Positions 26,681 through 35,598 of a DNA stretch of 64,000 nucleotides are shown here, in pieces (the first letter of the stretch is position 1; every line of letters begins with the position of its first letter). The notes below the pieces were generated by a model that worked only from the letters and a program-made list of their open reading frames with translations, did no database searches and was not told the DNA's origin. Made by a program: the position numbers and the translations under genes. The DNA is from Streptomyces sp. NBC_01210 (lineage in GTDB: Bacteria; Actinomycetota; Actinomycetes; Streptomycetales; Streptomycetaceae): the NCBI RefSeq assembly GCF_036010325.1, contig NZ_CP108549.1, positions 3,968,001 through 4,032,000 of the forward strand, in the 5' to 3' direction.

Positions 26681-28231
26681 GTGAAGGCGCTAGGGAAGGA
26701 TCGGCCACTGACTGTCCACCAGCTCAACGAACTCCTGCTCATCTGCTCGCTCGTTCTGCTCATCGCCGTCGCGGCGGTACGCATCTCGTCCCGCAGCGGG
26801 CTCCCCAGCCTGCTGCTGTATCTCGGGATCGGGATCGCGATCGGGCAGGACGGCATCTTCGACGTCAGGTTCGACAACGCCGGACTGACGCAGGTGATCG
26901 GCTATGCCGCACTTGTGGTGATCCTGGCCGAGGGCGGCCTGGCCACCAAGTGGAAGGAGATCAAACCCGCGTTGCCCGCGGCGGTCGTGCTGTCGACCGT
27001 CGGCGTCGCGGTGAGTGTGGGCATCACGGCGGCCGGAGCGCACTATCTGGTCGGGCTCGAGTGGCGGCAGGCGCTCATCATCGGCGCCGTCGTGTCCTCG
27101 ACGGACGCCGCGGCGGTCTTCTCCGTACTGCGCAAGGTGCCGCTGCCGTCCCGGGTGACCGGTGTACTGGAGGCCGAGTCGGGCTTCAATGACGCCCCCG
27201 TGGTGATCCTGGTGGTGGCCTTCTCGACGCCAGGTCCGGTCGACGACTGGTACGTACTGGTCGGGAAGATCGCGCTGGAGCTGGCGATCGGCGCGAGCAT
27301 CGGCCTCGCGACGGGCTGGCTGGGCGCATTCGGGCTGCGGCATGTGGCGCTGCCCGCCTCGGGTCTGTACCCGATCGCGGTAATGGCGATCGCGGTGGTG
27401 GCTTACGCGGCCGGCGCCATGGCGCACGGCAGTGGCTTCCTCGCCGTCTATCTCGCCTCGATGGTGCTCGGGAACTCCAAGCTGCCGCACGCGCCGGCGA
27501 ACCGCGGATTCGCGGAGGGCCTCGGCTGGATCGCGCAGATCGGCATGTTCGTGCTGCTCGGTCTGCTGGTGACGCCGCACGAGCTGCTCGACGACTTCTG
27601 GCCCGCGGTCGTGGTGGGTCTGGTGCTGACCATGGTGGCGCGGCCGCTGGAGGTCTTCGTCAGCCTGCTCCCCTTCCGTATTCCGTGGCAGGAGCAGGTG
27701 CTGTTGTCGTGGGCGGGACTGCGCGGCGCCGTCCCCATCATTCTCGCCACCATCCCGCTGGTCACCTCCATCGAGGGGAGCGACCGGGTCTTCAACATCG
27801 TCTTCGTCCTGGTCGTCGTGTACACCCTGGTCCAGGGACCGACGCTGCCCTGGCTGGCGAAGGCACTGCGGCTCGGCGGCACGTCCGACGCCGCCGATCT
27901 CGGCATCGAGTCGGCGCCGCTGGAGCGGCTGCGCGGGCATCTGCTGTCGGTGGCGATCCCGAAGGGATCGAGGATGCACGGCGTGGAGGTCGCGGAGCTG
28001 CGGCTGCCCGCGGGCGCCGCGGTCACCCTGGTCGTACGCGACGGGAAGAGCTTCGTACCGCTGCCGTCCACCGTGTTGCGGCGGGGTGACGAGCTGCTGG
28101 TGGTGGCGACGGATCCGGTGCGGGACGCCGCGGAGCGGCGACTGCGGGCGGTCGGACAGGGCGGAAAGCTGGCCGACTGGCTGGGAACGGGCGGAAACAC
28201 CGGAAGAAGATCCACGGGAAGATCCGGTTAA
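26681..28231 (+). CDS. K+/H+ antiporter, CPA1 type, with C-terminal TrkA_C domain
   Basis: Up to 516 residues. Twelve or so hydrophobic spans to about 395 with the conserved SSTDAAAVFSVLR and ESGFNDAPVVILV ion-path motifs, then LSWAGLRGAVPIILA; residues 415-495 form a TrkA_C (RCK-C) domain (LLSVAIPKGSRMHGVEVAEL). This is the NhaP2/CvrA type that expels K+ or Na+ for protons. GTG 26681 is the longest start, but GGGAAGGA at 26693-26700 would serve an in-frame CTG at 26708 (LTVHQLNELLL), where homologues usually begin. Divergent from the acylase gene. Confidence 0.9.
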   Translation: MKALGKDRPLTVHQLNELLLICSLVLLIAVAAVRISSRSGLPSLLLYLGIGIAIGQDGIFDVRFDNAGLTQVIGYAALVVILAEGGLATKWKEIKPALPAAVVLSTVGVAVSVGITAAGAHYLVGLEWRQALIIGAVVSSTDAAAVFSVLRKVPLPSRVTGVLEAESGFNDAPVVILVVAFSTPGPVDDWYVLVGKIALELAIGASIGLATGWLGAFGLRHVALPASGLYPIAVMAIAVVAYAAGAMAHGSGFLAVYLASMVLGNSKLPHAPANRGFAEGLGWIAQIGMFVLLGLLVTPHELLDDFWPAVVVGLVLTMVARPLEVFVSLLPFRIPWQEQVLLSWAGLRGAVPIILATIPLVTSIEGSDRVFNIVFVLVVVYTLVQGPTLPWLAKALRLGGTSDAADLGIESAPLERLRGHLLSVAIPKGSRMHGVEVAELRLPAGAAVTLVVRDGKSFVPLPSTVLRRGDELLVVATDPVRDAAERRLRAVGQGGKLADWLGTGGNTGRRSTGRSG

Positions 28232-28493
28232 TCACAGGCGATCTTGGAATGTGTGAGCTATTTCCCAGGTACGAATCGAAGATTCCCTGTAGCATCAAGG
28301 CACACTGATCGACCAACTCTGCCTGACGCAGAGCTGGCGCGACCGTATGGCGGCCGCGGAGCCCTCGCAGTGGGCCCCGGTATCTACCGCAGTTCCGCGC
28401 AAGAGGACAGCTCTCGGCGGCTCACGTGCGTCTCGTACCACAAGTACGACGCGTACCAGGGGAGCGCTACCAGGCGGCAGAAAGGCACGGACC

Positions 28494-29756
28494 GTGGCAT
28501 CCACGGTCAACCACCGTCCTGGATACGGGCAGCTCCTGCGCACACCCGGCGCCTGGACATTCCTGCTCCCCGGCTTCCTGGCGCGGCAGCCCTTCGCGAT
28601 GCTGACCATCGGCATCGTCCTGCTGGTGCAGCACACCACCGGTTCGTACGGCAGCGCCGGCGCCGTCGCCGCTTTCACCGGTGTCTCCATGGCGCTCTTC
28701 GCGCCGCAGAGCGGCAAGCTCGCGGACCGTTTCGGACAGCGGGCCGTACTGCTGCCCGGCGTGCTGGTGCACGCCGCTTCCGTGTCCGCGCTGACGGCGC
28801 TCGCGCTGGCGCACGCGCCCCTGTGGGCGCTGTTCGTCGCGGCCGTACCCACCGGTGCTTCCGTACCGCAGGTCGGGCCGATGGTGCGAGCCCGCTGGGC
28901 GGCCAAGCTGGAGGGTTCGCCGCTGATGTCGACGGCGGCCGCCTTCGAATCCGTGACGGACGAGTTCACCTTCGTCGTCGGACCCGTGCTCGCGACCGCG
29001 CTGTGCACCGGGGTGCACCCGGCGGCCGGACTGATCGCCGAGGCGACACTGACGCTCGCCGGCGGTCTGTTCTTCGCCGCCCAGAGCGGCACGCAGCCTG
29101 CGGTACGCCCCAGGGCGACGGCCGCCGAACCGCACGCGTCCGCGCTCTCCGCCCCGGGAGTGCGGGTGCTGGCCGTGGCCTTCCTCGGCATCGGTTCGGT
29201 CTTCGGTGGAATGCAGGTCTCGCTGACCGCCTTCGCCGAGGAGATCGGCAACCCCGGCGCCAACGGACTGCTGTACGGGATCTTCGCGGCCGGCAACATG
29301 CTGGCCGGCATCGCCTGCGGCGCCATCGCCTGGAAGAGCGGGCCGCGGCGGCGGCTGGTGCTCGGCTACGCCGGGCTGACACTGGCGGCCTCCGCACTGT
29401 GGGCGGTGCACTCCGTGGCGCTGCTCGCGGGGCTGGGACTGCTGGTCGGCCTCTGCATCGCGCCCGCCCTGATCGGCGGCTACACGCTGGTCGAGTCGCT
29501 GGTGCCGGCTTCGGCCCGTACCGAGGCCTTCACCTGGCTGACGGGCGCCGTGGCGCTCGGTCAGGCGGCGGCCGTGACGGTGGCCGGGCGGCTGGCCGAC
29601 GAGAACGGCGCGAGCGCCGGATTCGTGGTACCGCTGGTGGGCACGTTGCTGGCGCTGGTCACCCTGGTTTCGCTCCGCTCGCGGCTCTCGCCGAAGGCTG
29701 CGGGGCGGATCGCGGCGCGTGGGATGAGTCACCGCGTGCCGCTGACGGTGGACTGA
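28494..29756 (+). CDS. MFS transporter
   Basis: 420 residues from GTG 28494 with AAAGG at the right distance; an in-frame ATG at 28347 would add a Thr/Arg-rich piece with no membrane character. Twelve hydrophobic spans; the first loop carries APQSGKLADRFGQRAVLLPG, the MFS motif A equivalent (G-x-x-x-D-R-x-G-x-R). Substrate cannot be told. The 262 bases in front of it hold no clear gene. Confidence 0.85.
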   Translation: MASTVNHRPGYGQLLRTPGAWTFLLPGFLARQPFAMLTIGIVLLVQHTTGSYGSAGAVAAFTGVSMALFAPQSGKLADRFGQRAVLLPGVLVHAASVSALTALALAHAPLWALFVAAVPTGASVPQVGPMVRARWAAKLEGSPLMSTAAAFESVTDEFTFVVGPVLATALCTGVHPAAGLIAEATLTLAGGLFFAAQSGTQPAVRPRATAAEPHASALSAPGVRVLAVAFLGIGSVFGGMQVSLTAFAEEIGNPGANGLLYGIFAAGNMLAGIACGAIAWKSGPRRRLVLGYAGLTLAASALWAVHSVALLAGLGLLVGLCIAPALIGGYTLVESLVPASARTEAFTWLTGAVALGQAAAVTVAGRLADENGASAGFVVPLVGTLLALVTLVSLRSRLSPKAAGRIAARGMSHRVPLTVD

Positions 29757-29824
29757 TCCGGCGGAATACGTCACTATGGACCGTCGTTAGCACTCATTGA
29801 GTGAGAGTGCCAGGAGGAAGACAA

Positions 29825-30169
29825 GTGCCGACCTACCAGTATCAGTGCACCGAATGTGGCGAGGGCCTCGAGGCGGTGCAGAAGTTCACCGATGACGCCC
29901 TGACCGTGTGCCCCGGCTGTGATGGACGCCTGAAGAAGGTGTTCTCGGCGGTGGGCATTGTCTTCAAGGGATCCGGCTTCTACCGGAACGACAGCCGTGG
30001 TGCGTCCTCGAGCAGCTCGCCCGCGTCGACGTCATCGTCGCCGGCGTCCGCGTCGTCGCCCACGAGCGCGAAGTCGTCGGACTCGAAGCCCGCCGCTTCT
30101 TCGTCCTCGGCGTCGGCTTCCTCTTCGTCGGGCTCGTCCTCGAGCTCCAGCGGCAGCTCCGCCGCCTGA
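29825..30169 (+). CDS. FmdB-family zinc-ribbon protein
   Basis: 114 residues from GTG 29825, 8 bases after AGGAGG. The start VPTYQYQCTECGEGLEAVQ and CPGCDGRLKKVFSAVGIVFK give a CxxC...CxxC zinc ribbon (about 8-38), and GSGFYRNDSR ends the domain. The rest is almost only Ser, with Ala, Pro and Lys, a disordered tail. FmdB proteins are common, and their function is mostly unknown beyond a regulatory guess. A terminator hairpin follows. Confidence 0.88.
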   Translation: MPTYQYQCTECGEGLEAVQKFTDDALTVCPGCDGRLKKVFSAVGIVFKGSGFYRNDSRGASSSSSPASTSSSPASASSPTSAKSSDSKPAASSSSASASSSSGSSSSSSGSSAA

Positions 30170-30220
30170 CACAGTTCGGCCCCACCTGACACAGTTCGAC
30201 CACCTGACGCCTGCTTCTCC

Positions 30221-30249
30221 GGACCCTGCCGTTGTGTACGGCGGGGTCC
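30221..30249 (+). terminator. Terminator hairpin after the FmdB gene
   Basis: GGACCCTGCCGT, short loop, ACGGCGGGGTCC with one mismatch, then TTGGCGTTTT. Upstream of it a 17-base near-repeat, CCTGACACAGTTCG(G/A)CC, occurs at 30165 and 30186. Confidence 0.7.
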
Positions 30250-30282
30250 TTGGCGTTTTCGCGTACGGATAGTGTGATCGCC

Positions 30283-31134
30283 ATGGCGACGAATGCGACC
30301 AACGCGAACGCAGAGATCGGCGTGATCGGCGGCTCGGGCTTCTACTCCTTCCTGGAGGACGTCACCGAGATCCAGGTGGACACCCCGTACGGCAGTCCCA
30401 GCGACTCACTCCTCCTCGGCGAGATCGCCGGGCGGCGGGTCGCCTTCCTGCCCAGGCACGGACGCGGCCACCATCTGCCGCCGCACCGCATCAACTACCG
30501 CGCCAATCTGTGGGCGCTCCGTTCGGTGGGCGTGGGGCAGGTGCTGGGGCCGTGCGCGGTGGGCGGGCTGCGGCCGGAGTACGGTCCCGGGACGCTGCTC
30601 GTGCCCGACCAGTTCGTGGACCGCACGAAGGCGCGTGCGCAGACGTACTACGACGGTCTGCCGTTGCCGGACGGGACCATTCCGAACGTGGTGCATGCGT
30701 CGCCCGCCGATCCCTACTGCCCGGATGGGCGCAAGACGGTGCTCGCGGCCGCGCGCGGGCGGGACTGGGAGCCGGTGGACGGCGGGACGCTGGTGGTGGT
30801 CGAGGGGCCGCGCTTCTCCACCCGGGCGGAGTCGCAGTGGCATGCGGCGATGGGCTGGTCGGTGGTCGGCATGACCGGGCACCCGGAGGCGGTGCTCGCC
30901 CGTGAGCTGGGGCTCTGCTACACGTCGATGACGCTGGTGACGGACCTGGACGCGGGGGCCGAGACGGGTGACGGCGTCTCGCAGGGAGACGTGATGAAGG
31001 TCTTCGCCGCAAGTGTCGACAGGCTGCGCGCGGTGCTCTTCGACGCGGTTGCGGGGCTGCCGGCGGGTGAGACGCGGGACTGCATCTGTTCGCATGCGCT
31101 GGACGGCATCGACACGGGGCTTCAGCTGCCGTAG
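30283..31134 (+). CDS. mtnP: S-methyl-5'-thioadenosine phosphorylase family
   Basis: 283 residues from ATG 30283. EIGVIGGSGFY, FLPRHGRGHHLPPHRINYRA and RTKARAQTYYDG belong to the PNP/MTAP fold; EGPRFSTRAESQ and MTGHPEAVLARELGLCYTSM plus VTDLDAG are the purine/thio-sugar site. It cleaves methylthioadenosine (from polyamine synthesis) with phosphate. No Shine-Dalgarno is visible, and a TAGTGT -10-like element ends about 7 bases before the ATG, so the mRNA may be leaderless. An in-frame GTG at 30274 is an alternative. Confidence 0.9.
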   Translation: MATNATNANAEIGVIGGSGFYSFLEDVTEIQVDTPYGSPSDSLLLGEIAGRRVAFLPRHGRGHHLPPHRINYRANLWALRSVGVGQVLGPCAVGGLRPEYGPGTLLVPDQFVDRTKARAQTYYDGLPLPDGTIPNVVHASPADPYCPDGRKTVLAAARGRDWEPVDGGTLVVVEGPRFSTRAESQWHAAMGWSVVGMTGHPEAVLARELGLCYTSMTLVTDLDAGAETGDGVSQGDVMKVFAASVDRLRAVLFDAVAGLPAGETRDCICSHALDGIDTGLQLP

Positions 31135-31176
31135 ACCTTCGGTCCGATGCGGTGAACCCTCCTGCGGGTGAGGGAG

Positions 31177-31203
31177 TTGTCCACAACGCTGGGGTTGTCC
31201 ACA
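31177..31203 (+). promoter_or_regulatory. Two DnaA-box sequences
   Basis: TTGTCCACA occurs at 31177-31185 and again at 31195-31203 in the same orientation, the preferred DnaA-binding sequence of Streptomyces. They lie between mtnP and the CpaB-like gene. A pair away from oriC may titrate DnaA or regulate the downstream gene. Confidence 0.55.
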
Positions 31204-31285
31204 GGCGTCGGCGGGATGCGCGCGGAGAGTGGATCGTGAGGAGCGGTCAGTCCAACTCCACTCCTCACGGCAGGCGGTGTGTGTC

Positions 31286-31891
31286 ATGTCGCTTCCCCCT
31301 CCTTCTCTCCCTCCCCTCCCTTCCTCTCTCTCCGCTCTCCCTTCTTCCCTCCCTTCTTCCCTCCCTTCTCCGCTCCCTCCTCTCCCTTCTTCCCCGGCGC
31401 CGGAGCTGCTCGGCGTGCCGCCGTTCGCCCCGCTGCGGGTGCGCGGTGGGGCGCATCGCTTGCGGCGGGCGGTGCTCCGGCGGCGACGTGCGATGGCGGC
31501 GGGGCTCGCCATGACGGCGGCAGCGCTTGCCGCTTCGGGTGCGCGTGGAGCGGATGGTGGCGGCGCCGAGGCGTTGGCCGCCGCGCCGCAGCGTGAGCGG
31601 CGGCCCGCCGCCGCGATGGTGTCCGCTCCGGTGCGTATCGCGGATGCCGCCACGGTCCGGCTGCTGCGTCCGGGAGACCGGGTGGATGTGATCGCTGCGG
31701 CCAACTCCCCTGTGGGGGAAGGGACTGCGGCGCGGGTGGTGGCATCGGGCGCCCGAGTGACCGGAGTTCCTGGGTTGCGCGGGGCTTCTCCGGACGGCGG
31801 TGCGCTGGTTGTCCTGTCTGTGCCGCGCGCCACCGCCGCGGCCCTGGCGGGCGCGGGAGCGACATCGCGACTGGCAGTGACGGTGTGCTGA
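31286..31891 (+). CDS. CpaB/RcpC-like (SAF domain) pilus-assembly related protein
   Basis: 201 residues if started at ATG 31286; the start is uncertain (GTG 31229 is in frame). The first 38 residues are almost only Ser/Pro/Leu, coded by a pyrimidine tract. LRRAVLRRRRAMAAGLAMTAAALAASG is a basic stop followed by a membrane span. The C-terminal domain (AAPVRIADAATVRLLRPGDRVDVI then VPRATAAALAGAGATSRLAVTVC) matches the Streptomyces CpaB/RcpC-like family, surface proteins linked to Flp-type pili. No other pilus genes are near. Confidence 0.75.
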   Translation: MSLPPPSLPPLPSSLSALPSSLPSSLPSPLPPLPSSPAPELLGVPPFAPLRVRGGAHRLRRAVLRRRRAMAAGLAMTAAALAASGARGADGGGAEALAAAPQRERRPAAAMVSAPVRIADAATVRLLRPGDRVDVIAAANSPVGEGTAARVVASGARVTGVPGLRGASPDGGALVVLSVPRATAAALAGAGATSRLAVTVC

Positions 31892-32032
31892 CTCGGACCC
31901 GGCGTCTCCGTTGTTCTGACGTACCGTCAGGCGCTCTCTTCGCGTGTGCGGACTGGACAGCGCGGCTACGCGCTGACGTAGGTTTCGGAGCGTTTGGCTC
32001 CGTGTCCTGCACATGCGAAGAGAGGCTCAGTG

Positions 32033-32497
32033 GTGAGCGAGAAGAAGGTCAGTGTCCTGGAGGGCTTCAAGGCCTTCCTGATGCGCGGCAATGTCATCGA
32101 CCTGGCCGTCGCCGTGGTCATCGGCGCGGCGTTCACCCAGATCGTGAATGCCGTGGTGAAGGGCGTCATCAATCCGCTGGTAGGCGCGTTCGGCACCAAG
32201 GATCTCGACTCCTACAGCTCCTGCCTGAAGGGCACCTGCAAGGTGGTCCACGGCGAGGTGGACGGCATCAGGATCATGTGGGGGTCCGTGCTCGGCGCCA
32301 CGCTCACCTTCCTGATCACCGCGACCGTCGTCTACTTCCTGATGGTGCTGCCCATGTCCAAGTACCTGGCCAGGCGGGCCGCCCGGGATGCCGCCAAGGA
32401 TGGCGCGAAGGAAGTGGTCGAGCTGACGGAGCTCGAGGTCCTGAAGGAGATCAGGGACGCGATCGTGGCACAGCGCGGATCGGGCCGCGACCAGTAG
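32033..32497 (+). CDS. mscL: Large-conductance mechanosensitive channel MscL
   Basis: 154 residues from GTG 32033; AGAGG lies 7 bases upstream. VLEGFKAFLMRGNVIDLAVAVVIGAAFTQIV is the amphipathic first helix plus pore helix TM1; TM2 is about residues 80-101 (GATLTFLITATVVYFLMVL) and a charged C-terminal helical bundle follows (RRAARDAAKDGAKEVVEL). The periplasmic loop contains two Cys (SSCLKGTCK). MscL opens under membrane tension to release solutes in hypo-osmotic shock. Confidence 0.94.
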   Translation: MSEKKVSVLEGFKAFLMRGNVIDLAVAVVIGAAFTQIVNAVVKGVINPLVGAFGTKDLDSYSSCLKGTCKVVHGEVDGIRIMWGSVLGATLTFLITATVVYFLMVLPMSKYLARRAARDAAKDGAKEVVELTELEVLKEIRDAIVAQRGSGRDQ

Positions 32498-32504
32498 CGA
32501 CGGC

Positions 32505-32711
32505 TCAGATGTGGTGCGGCGGCTTCTCGTCGAGGAAGCGCGCCAGCTCGGCGACGCTGTCGCCGCTCGCGAGAGGCCGCTCGCCCCACCCACGGTCCGT
32601 ATCGTCCGCGGATTGCTGGTCCAGCGGATCGTCGAAGATCAGCTTCGGCTTTGGGGACTGCTGCCGCGGCTGCTCCGCATCACGCGGTCCGGGGGCGGGG
32701 GCGGTGCTCAT
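32505..32711 (-). CDS. Small conserved Streptomyces protein
   Basis: 68 residues from ATG 32711 (MSTAPAPGPRDAEQPRQQSP). No membrane or enzyme motif; a conserved-looking core KPKLIFDDPLDQQSADDTDRGW and the tail VAELARFLDEKPPHHI. It is convergent with mscL, 8 bases from its stop. Small proteins ending in DEKPPHH-like tails next to mscL occur in other streptomycetes; function unknown. Confidence 0.6.
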   Translation of the reverse strand: MSTAPAPGPRDAEQPRQQSPKPKLIFDDPLDQQSADDTDRGWGERPLASGDSVAELARFLDEKPPHHI

Positions 32712-32744
32712 ACGTCCAGGGTACGGCGGCGCGTACAGGTGCGG

Positions 32745-32985
32745 GGACGGCGGCGGGCGACCTGGACGCCGGGGCGGATACGGCGGCGGCAACCTGGACG
32801 CCGCGGCGGGGACGGGTGCGGGCACGGCGGCTACGCCTACGGCGACCTGGACGCCGGGGCGGGCACGGCGACGGCAACCTGGACGCCGCAGCCGGGACGG
32901 GCGCGGGCACGGCGGCAGGTACGCCTACGGCGACCTGGACGCCGGGGCGGGCACGGCGGCCGGCGCCCTGGACGCCGTGGCGGGT
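32745..32985. repeat. GC-rich tandem repeats around a CCTGGACGCC core
   Basis: CCTGGACGCC recurs six times with spacers built of GGGGCGG, GCACGGCGG and CTACGGCG units. The block lies between the start of the 68-residue gene and LtrA. No start, ribosome site or stop pattern supports coding in any frame; it looks like a minisatellite. The rest of 32712-33062 holds nothing else I can name. Confidence 0.6.
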
Positions 32986-33062
32986 CGGACCCGCGGGCGG
33001 CCCGGCCCACGGCTGTGCGCGTCCCGCCCGCCCAGCAGCTCACCCTCTGCTGTGCTTGCCGC

Positions 33063-34259
33063 ATGACTCATACGCCCGGCGCCGACCGTCCAGTGACCCC
33101 GTCGAGCATCCTGCGCCCGCTGGTCGCCCGCCGCCGCGACGAGGAACACCGCGCCGCCACCCCGCTCGAGCTCTTCTTCGACCTCTGCTTCGTGGTGGCG
33201 ATCGCCCAGGCCGGTGTGCAGCTGGTGCACGCCGTCGCCGAGGGGCACACGGCGGACGGCATTCTCAGCTATGTGCTGGTCTTCTTCGCCATCTGGTGGG
33301 CGTGGATGAACTTCACCTGGTTCGCTTCGGCGTACGACAACGACGACGCTCTGTACCGGGTGGTGACCCTCGTCCAGATCGCGGGAGTACTGATCCTGGC
33401 GGCCGGCGTCTCCCGGGCCTTCCAGGAACACGAATTCCTGGTCGTCTGGCTCGGCTATGTGGTGATGCGTCTCGCGCTGACAACGCAGTGGCTGCGCGCC
33501 GCCCGTGCCGCGTCCGGCGCCGAGCGGACCATGGCCCTGCGGTACGCGGGCGGCGTGATCCTCTGCCAGGGCGGATGGACCGCCCTGCTGTTCGCGCCCG
33601 AGTCGGCCCGCGGCTGGATCTTCCTGGTGATGGCGATCGCCGAGATGTGCGTACCGGTGTACGCCGAGAGAGAGTTCCACACCAACTGGCACCCGCGCCA
33701 CATCGCCGAGCGCTACGGCCTGTTCACCATCATTGTGCTCGGTGAGACGATCGCGGCGGCCACCGGCGCCGTGAAGTCCGGCATCGACGAGAACGACGCG
33801 CTGGGTGAGGTGCTGCCGATCGCCGCAGGCGGCCTGCTGATCGTCTTCGCCGCCTGGTGGATCTACTTCGTCGTCCCGGCCCATGACCGACTGGCCTCCA
33901 ACAAGCAGGGATTCCTCTGGGGTTACGGCCACTACGGGATCTTCGCCTCGGCCGCCGCGATCGGCGCGGGCATCGAGGTCGCGGTCGAGCAAGCCGTGGG
34001 CAAGACGCACATCTCCACCACCGCGGCATCGGCCGCGGTCACCGTCCCCTCCGCCGTCTTCATGCTGCTGGTGTGGGGACTCCACTCGCGCTACTTCAAG
34101 GTGGGGATCGCCCAGCAGCTCATCCTTCCCGTCGCCGCGCTGGCGACCCTGCTCTGTACGTTCGCCGCGGAGTGGGCGGTCCTGGCGGCCGGGACCGTGG
34201 CGGCGGCGGCGACCGCGGCCGGCGTCACGCTCACCGCCAGGATGGCGGCCGGGTCGTGA
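33063..34259 (+). CDS. Low temperature requirement A (LtrA) family membrane protein
   Basis: 398 residues with about 10-12 hydrophobic spans. RRRDEEHRAATPLELFFDLCFVVAIAQ near the start is the LtrA signature; FHTNWHPRHIAERYGLFTIIVLGETI is the second conserved block, shared by bacterial LtrA proteins. The family is named after a Listeria locus for growth in the cold, but its transport or enzymatic role is not known. Confidence 0.88.
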   Translation: MTHTPGADRPVTPSSILRPLVARRRDEEHRAATPLELFFDLCFVVAIAQAGVQLVHAVAEGHTADGILSYVLVFFAIWWAWMNFTWFASAYDNDDALYRVVTLVQIAGVLILAAGVSRAFQEHEFLVVWLGYVVMRLALTTQWLRAARAASGAERTMALRYAGGVILCQGGWTALLFAPESARGWIFLVMAIAEMCVPVYAEREFHTNWHPRHIAERYGLFTIIVLGETIAAATGAVKSGIDENDALGEVLPIAAGGLLIVFAAWWIYFVVPAHDRLASNKQGFLWGYGHYGIFASAAAIGAGIEVAVEQAVGKTHISTTAASAAVTVPSAVFMLLVWGLHSRYFKVGIAQQLILPVAALATLLCTFAAEWAVLAAGTVAAAATAAGVTLTARMAAGS

Positions 34260-34328
34260 GCGACGCCATGGCCGGGACGTGGCCGTGGCCGGGGCGCTGA
34301 GCCAAGTCCCGTGGTACGCATGGGCTTC

Positions 34329-35453
34329 ATGGCAACAAATGACGCACCGACGGGCGGGACGGCAGACGGGCCGAGGGACAGGCCGACGGACGGACAGGCC
34401 GACGGGCTCACGGACAGGCTCACGGGCGGCCTGACCGATGTGGCCGGCCTCCGGGTCGGCCACGCGCGGGTGCCGGGCGACCGCGCGCTCAGCGGCACCA
34501 CCGTCGTCCTCGCACCCGAGGGCGGGGCCGTCGCCGCCGTCGACGTACGCGGCGGCGGCCCGGGCACCCGGGAGACCGACGCCCTCGACCCCCGCAACCT
34601 GGTCCAGCGCGTCGAGGCCGTCGTACTGACCGGCGGCAGCGCGTACGGGCTCGACTCCGCCGCCGGAGTGATGACCTGGCTGGAGGAGCAGGGCCGCGGT
34701 GTACGGGTCGGGCCCGAGCCCCACCATGTCGTGCCGGTCGTGCCCGCGGCCTGCGTCTTCGACCTGGGGCGCGGCGGCGACTGGCAGGCTCGCCCGGACG
34801 CCTCGACCGGGCGCGCGGCGGTGGAGGCGGCGGCCGCCACGGAGAGCGGTGCACCGGTCGAGGAAGGCGCTGTGGGCGCCGGTACCGGAGCGGTGGTGGG
34901 ACGGCTGAAGGGTGGGCTCGGCACGGCCAGTACCGTCCTCGGCTCCGGGGTCACGGTCGCCGCACTGGTGGTCGCGAACGCCGTGGGCTCGGTGATCGAC
35001 CCGCTGACCGGTGCGCTGTACGGCCAGTACTTCGAGGGCCGCGCCGACTACCCGCCGGCCGAGGTCCACACGGCGGCGTGGCGGCGGCTGGACGAGACGG
35101 GCCGCGCGAGCGGATGGCCTCCGCTGCCGCCACTGAACACCACCCTCGCCGTCGTCGCGACCGACGCCGATCTGAACCGTGCCCAGGCCCAGAAGCTCGC
35201 GGGCACGGCGCACGACGGCATCGCACGCGCCGTACGCCCCGTCCATCTCCTCAACGACGGCGACACCGTCTTCACGCTCGCCACCGGCGCCGTCCCGCTC
35301 GACGCCACCAACCCCCTCGCCCTCAACGAGGTGCTCGCGGCGGGCGCGGACGTGGTGACCCGGGCGATCGTGCGGGCGGTTCTCGCGGCCCGGAGCGTCG
35401 AGGGGCCCGGCGGCACCTTCCCTTCGTACCGGGATCTGTACGACATCGACTGA
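34329..35453 (+). CDS. P1-family (DmpA/NylC-type) self-cleaving N-terminal nucleophile hydrolase
   Basis: 374 residues from ATG 34329 (in-frame ATG 34320 and GTG 34311 precede). The first 35 residues are a Thr/Asp/Gly-rich linker with imperfect repeats; the domain starts TDVAGLRVGHARV. LTGGSAYGLDSAAGVM and VGAGTGAVVGRLKGGLGTAS are P1-family blocks. PPLNTTLAVVAT places the self-cleavage between Asn270 and Thr271 as in NylC/endotype nylon hydrolases, giving Thr as nucleophile. Likely a cytoplasmic aminopeptidase or amidohydrolase; natural substrate unknown. Confidence 0.87.
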   Translation: MATNDAPTGGTADGPRDRPTDGQADGLTDRLTGGLTDVAGLRVGHARVPGDRALSGTTVVLAPEGGAVAAVDVRGGGPGTRETDALDPRNLVQRVEAVVLTGGSAYGLDSAAGVMTWLEEQGRGVRVGPEPHHVVPVVPAACVFDLGRGGDWQARPDASTGRAAVEAAAATESGAPVEEGAVGAGTGAVVGRLKGGLGTASTVLGSGVTVAALVVANAVGSVIDPLTGALYGQYFEGRADYPPAEVHTAAWRRLDETGRASGWPPLPPLNTTLAVVATDADLNRAQAQKLAGTAHDGIARAVRPVHLLNDGDTVFTLATGAVPLDATNPLALNEVLAAGADVVTRAIVRAVLAARSVEGPGGTFPSYRDLYDID

Positions 35454-35598
35454 CGTACAGGACAGCCGTGTTGACCGGGAGGACGGGAACTTCCCGCGTA
35501 CTCCCCTTCGTTTTCCCGAACGCAGGACACGTTGTCAGACCCAGGGGCTACGTTTAGCAATCACCAAGTGACTTGCGGCGACGGCCTGGAGACCCACC

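Noticed and set aside
32745..32985. Regularly spaced short repeats that could suggest a CRISPR array
   Set aside because: Spacers are themselves repetitive and GC-rich, repeat is too short and no cas genes are near.
31885..33066. Long plus-strand frame over mscL and the minisatellite
   Set aside because: Out of frame with mscL, and the Gly/Arg/Asp repeats simply reflect the GC-rich repeat DNA.
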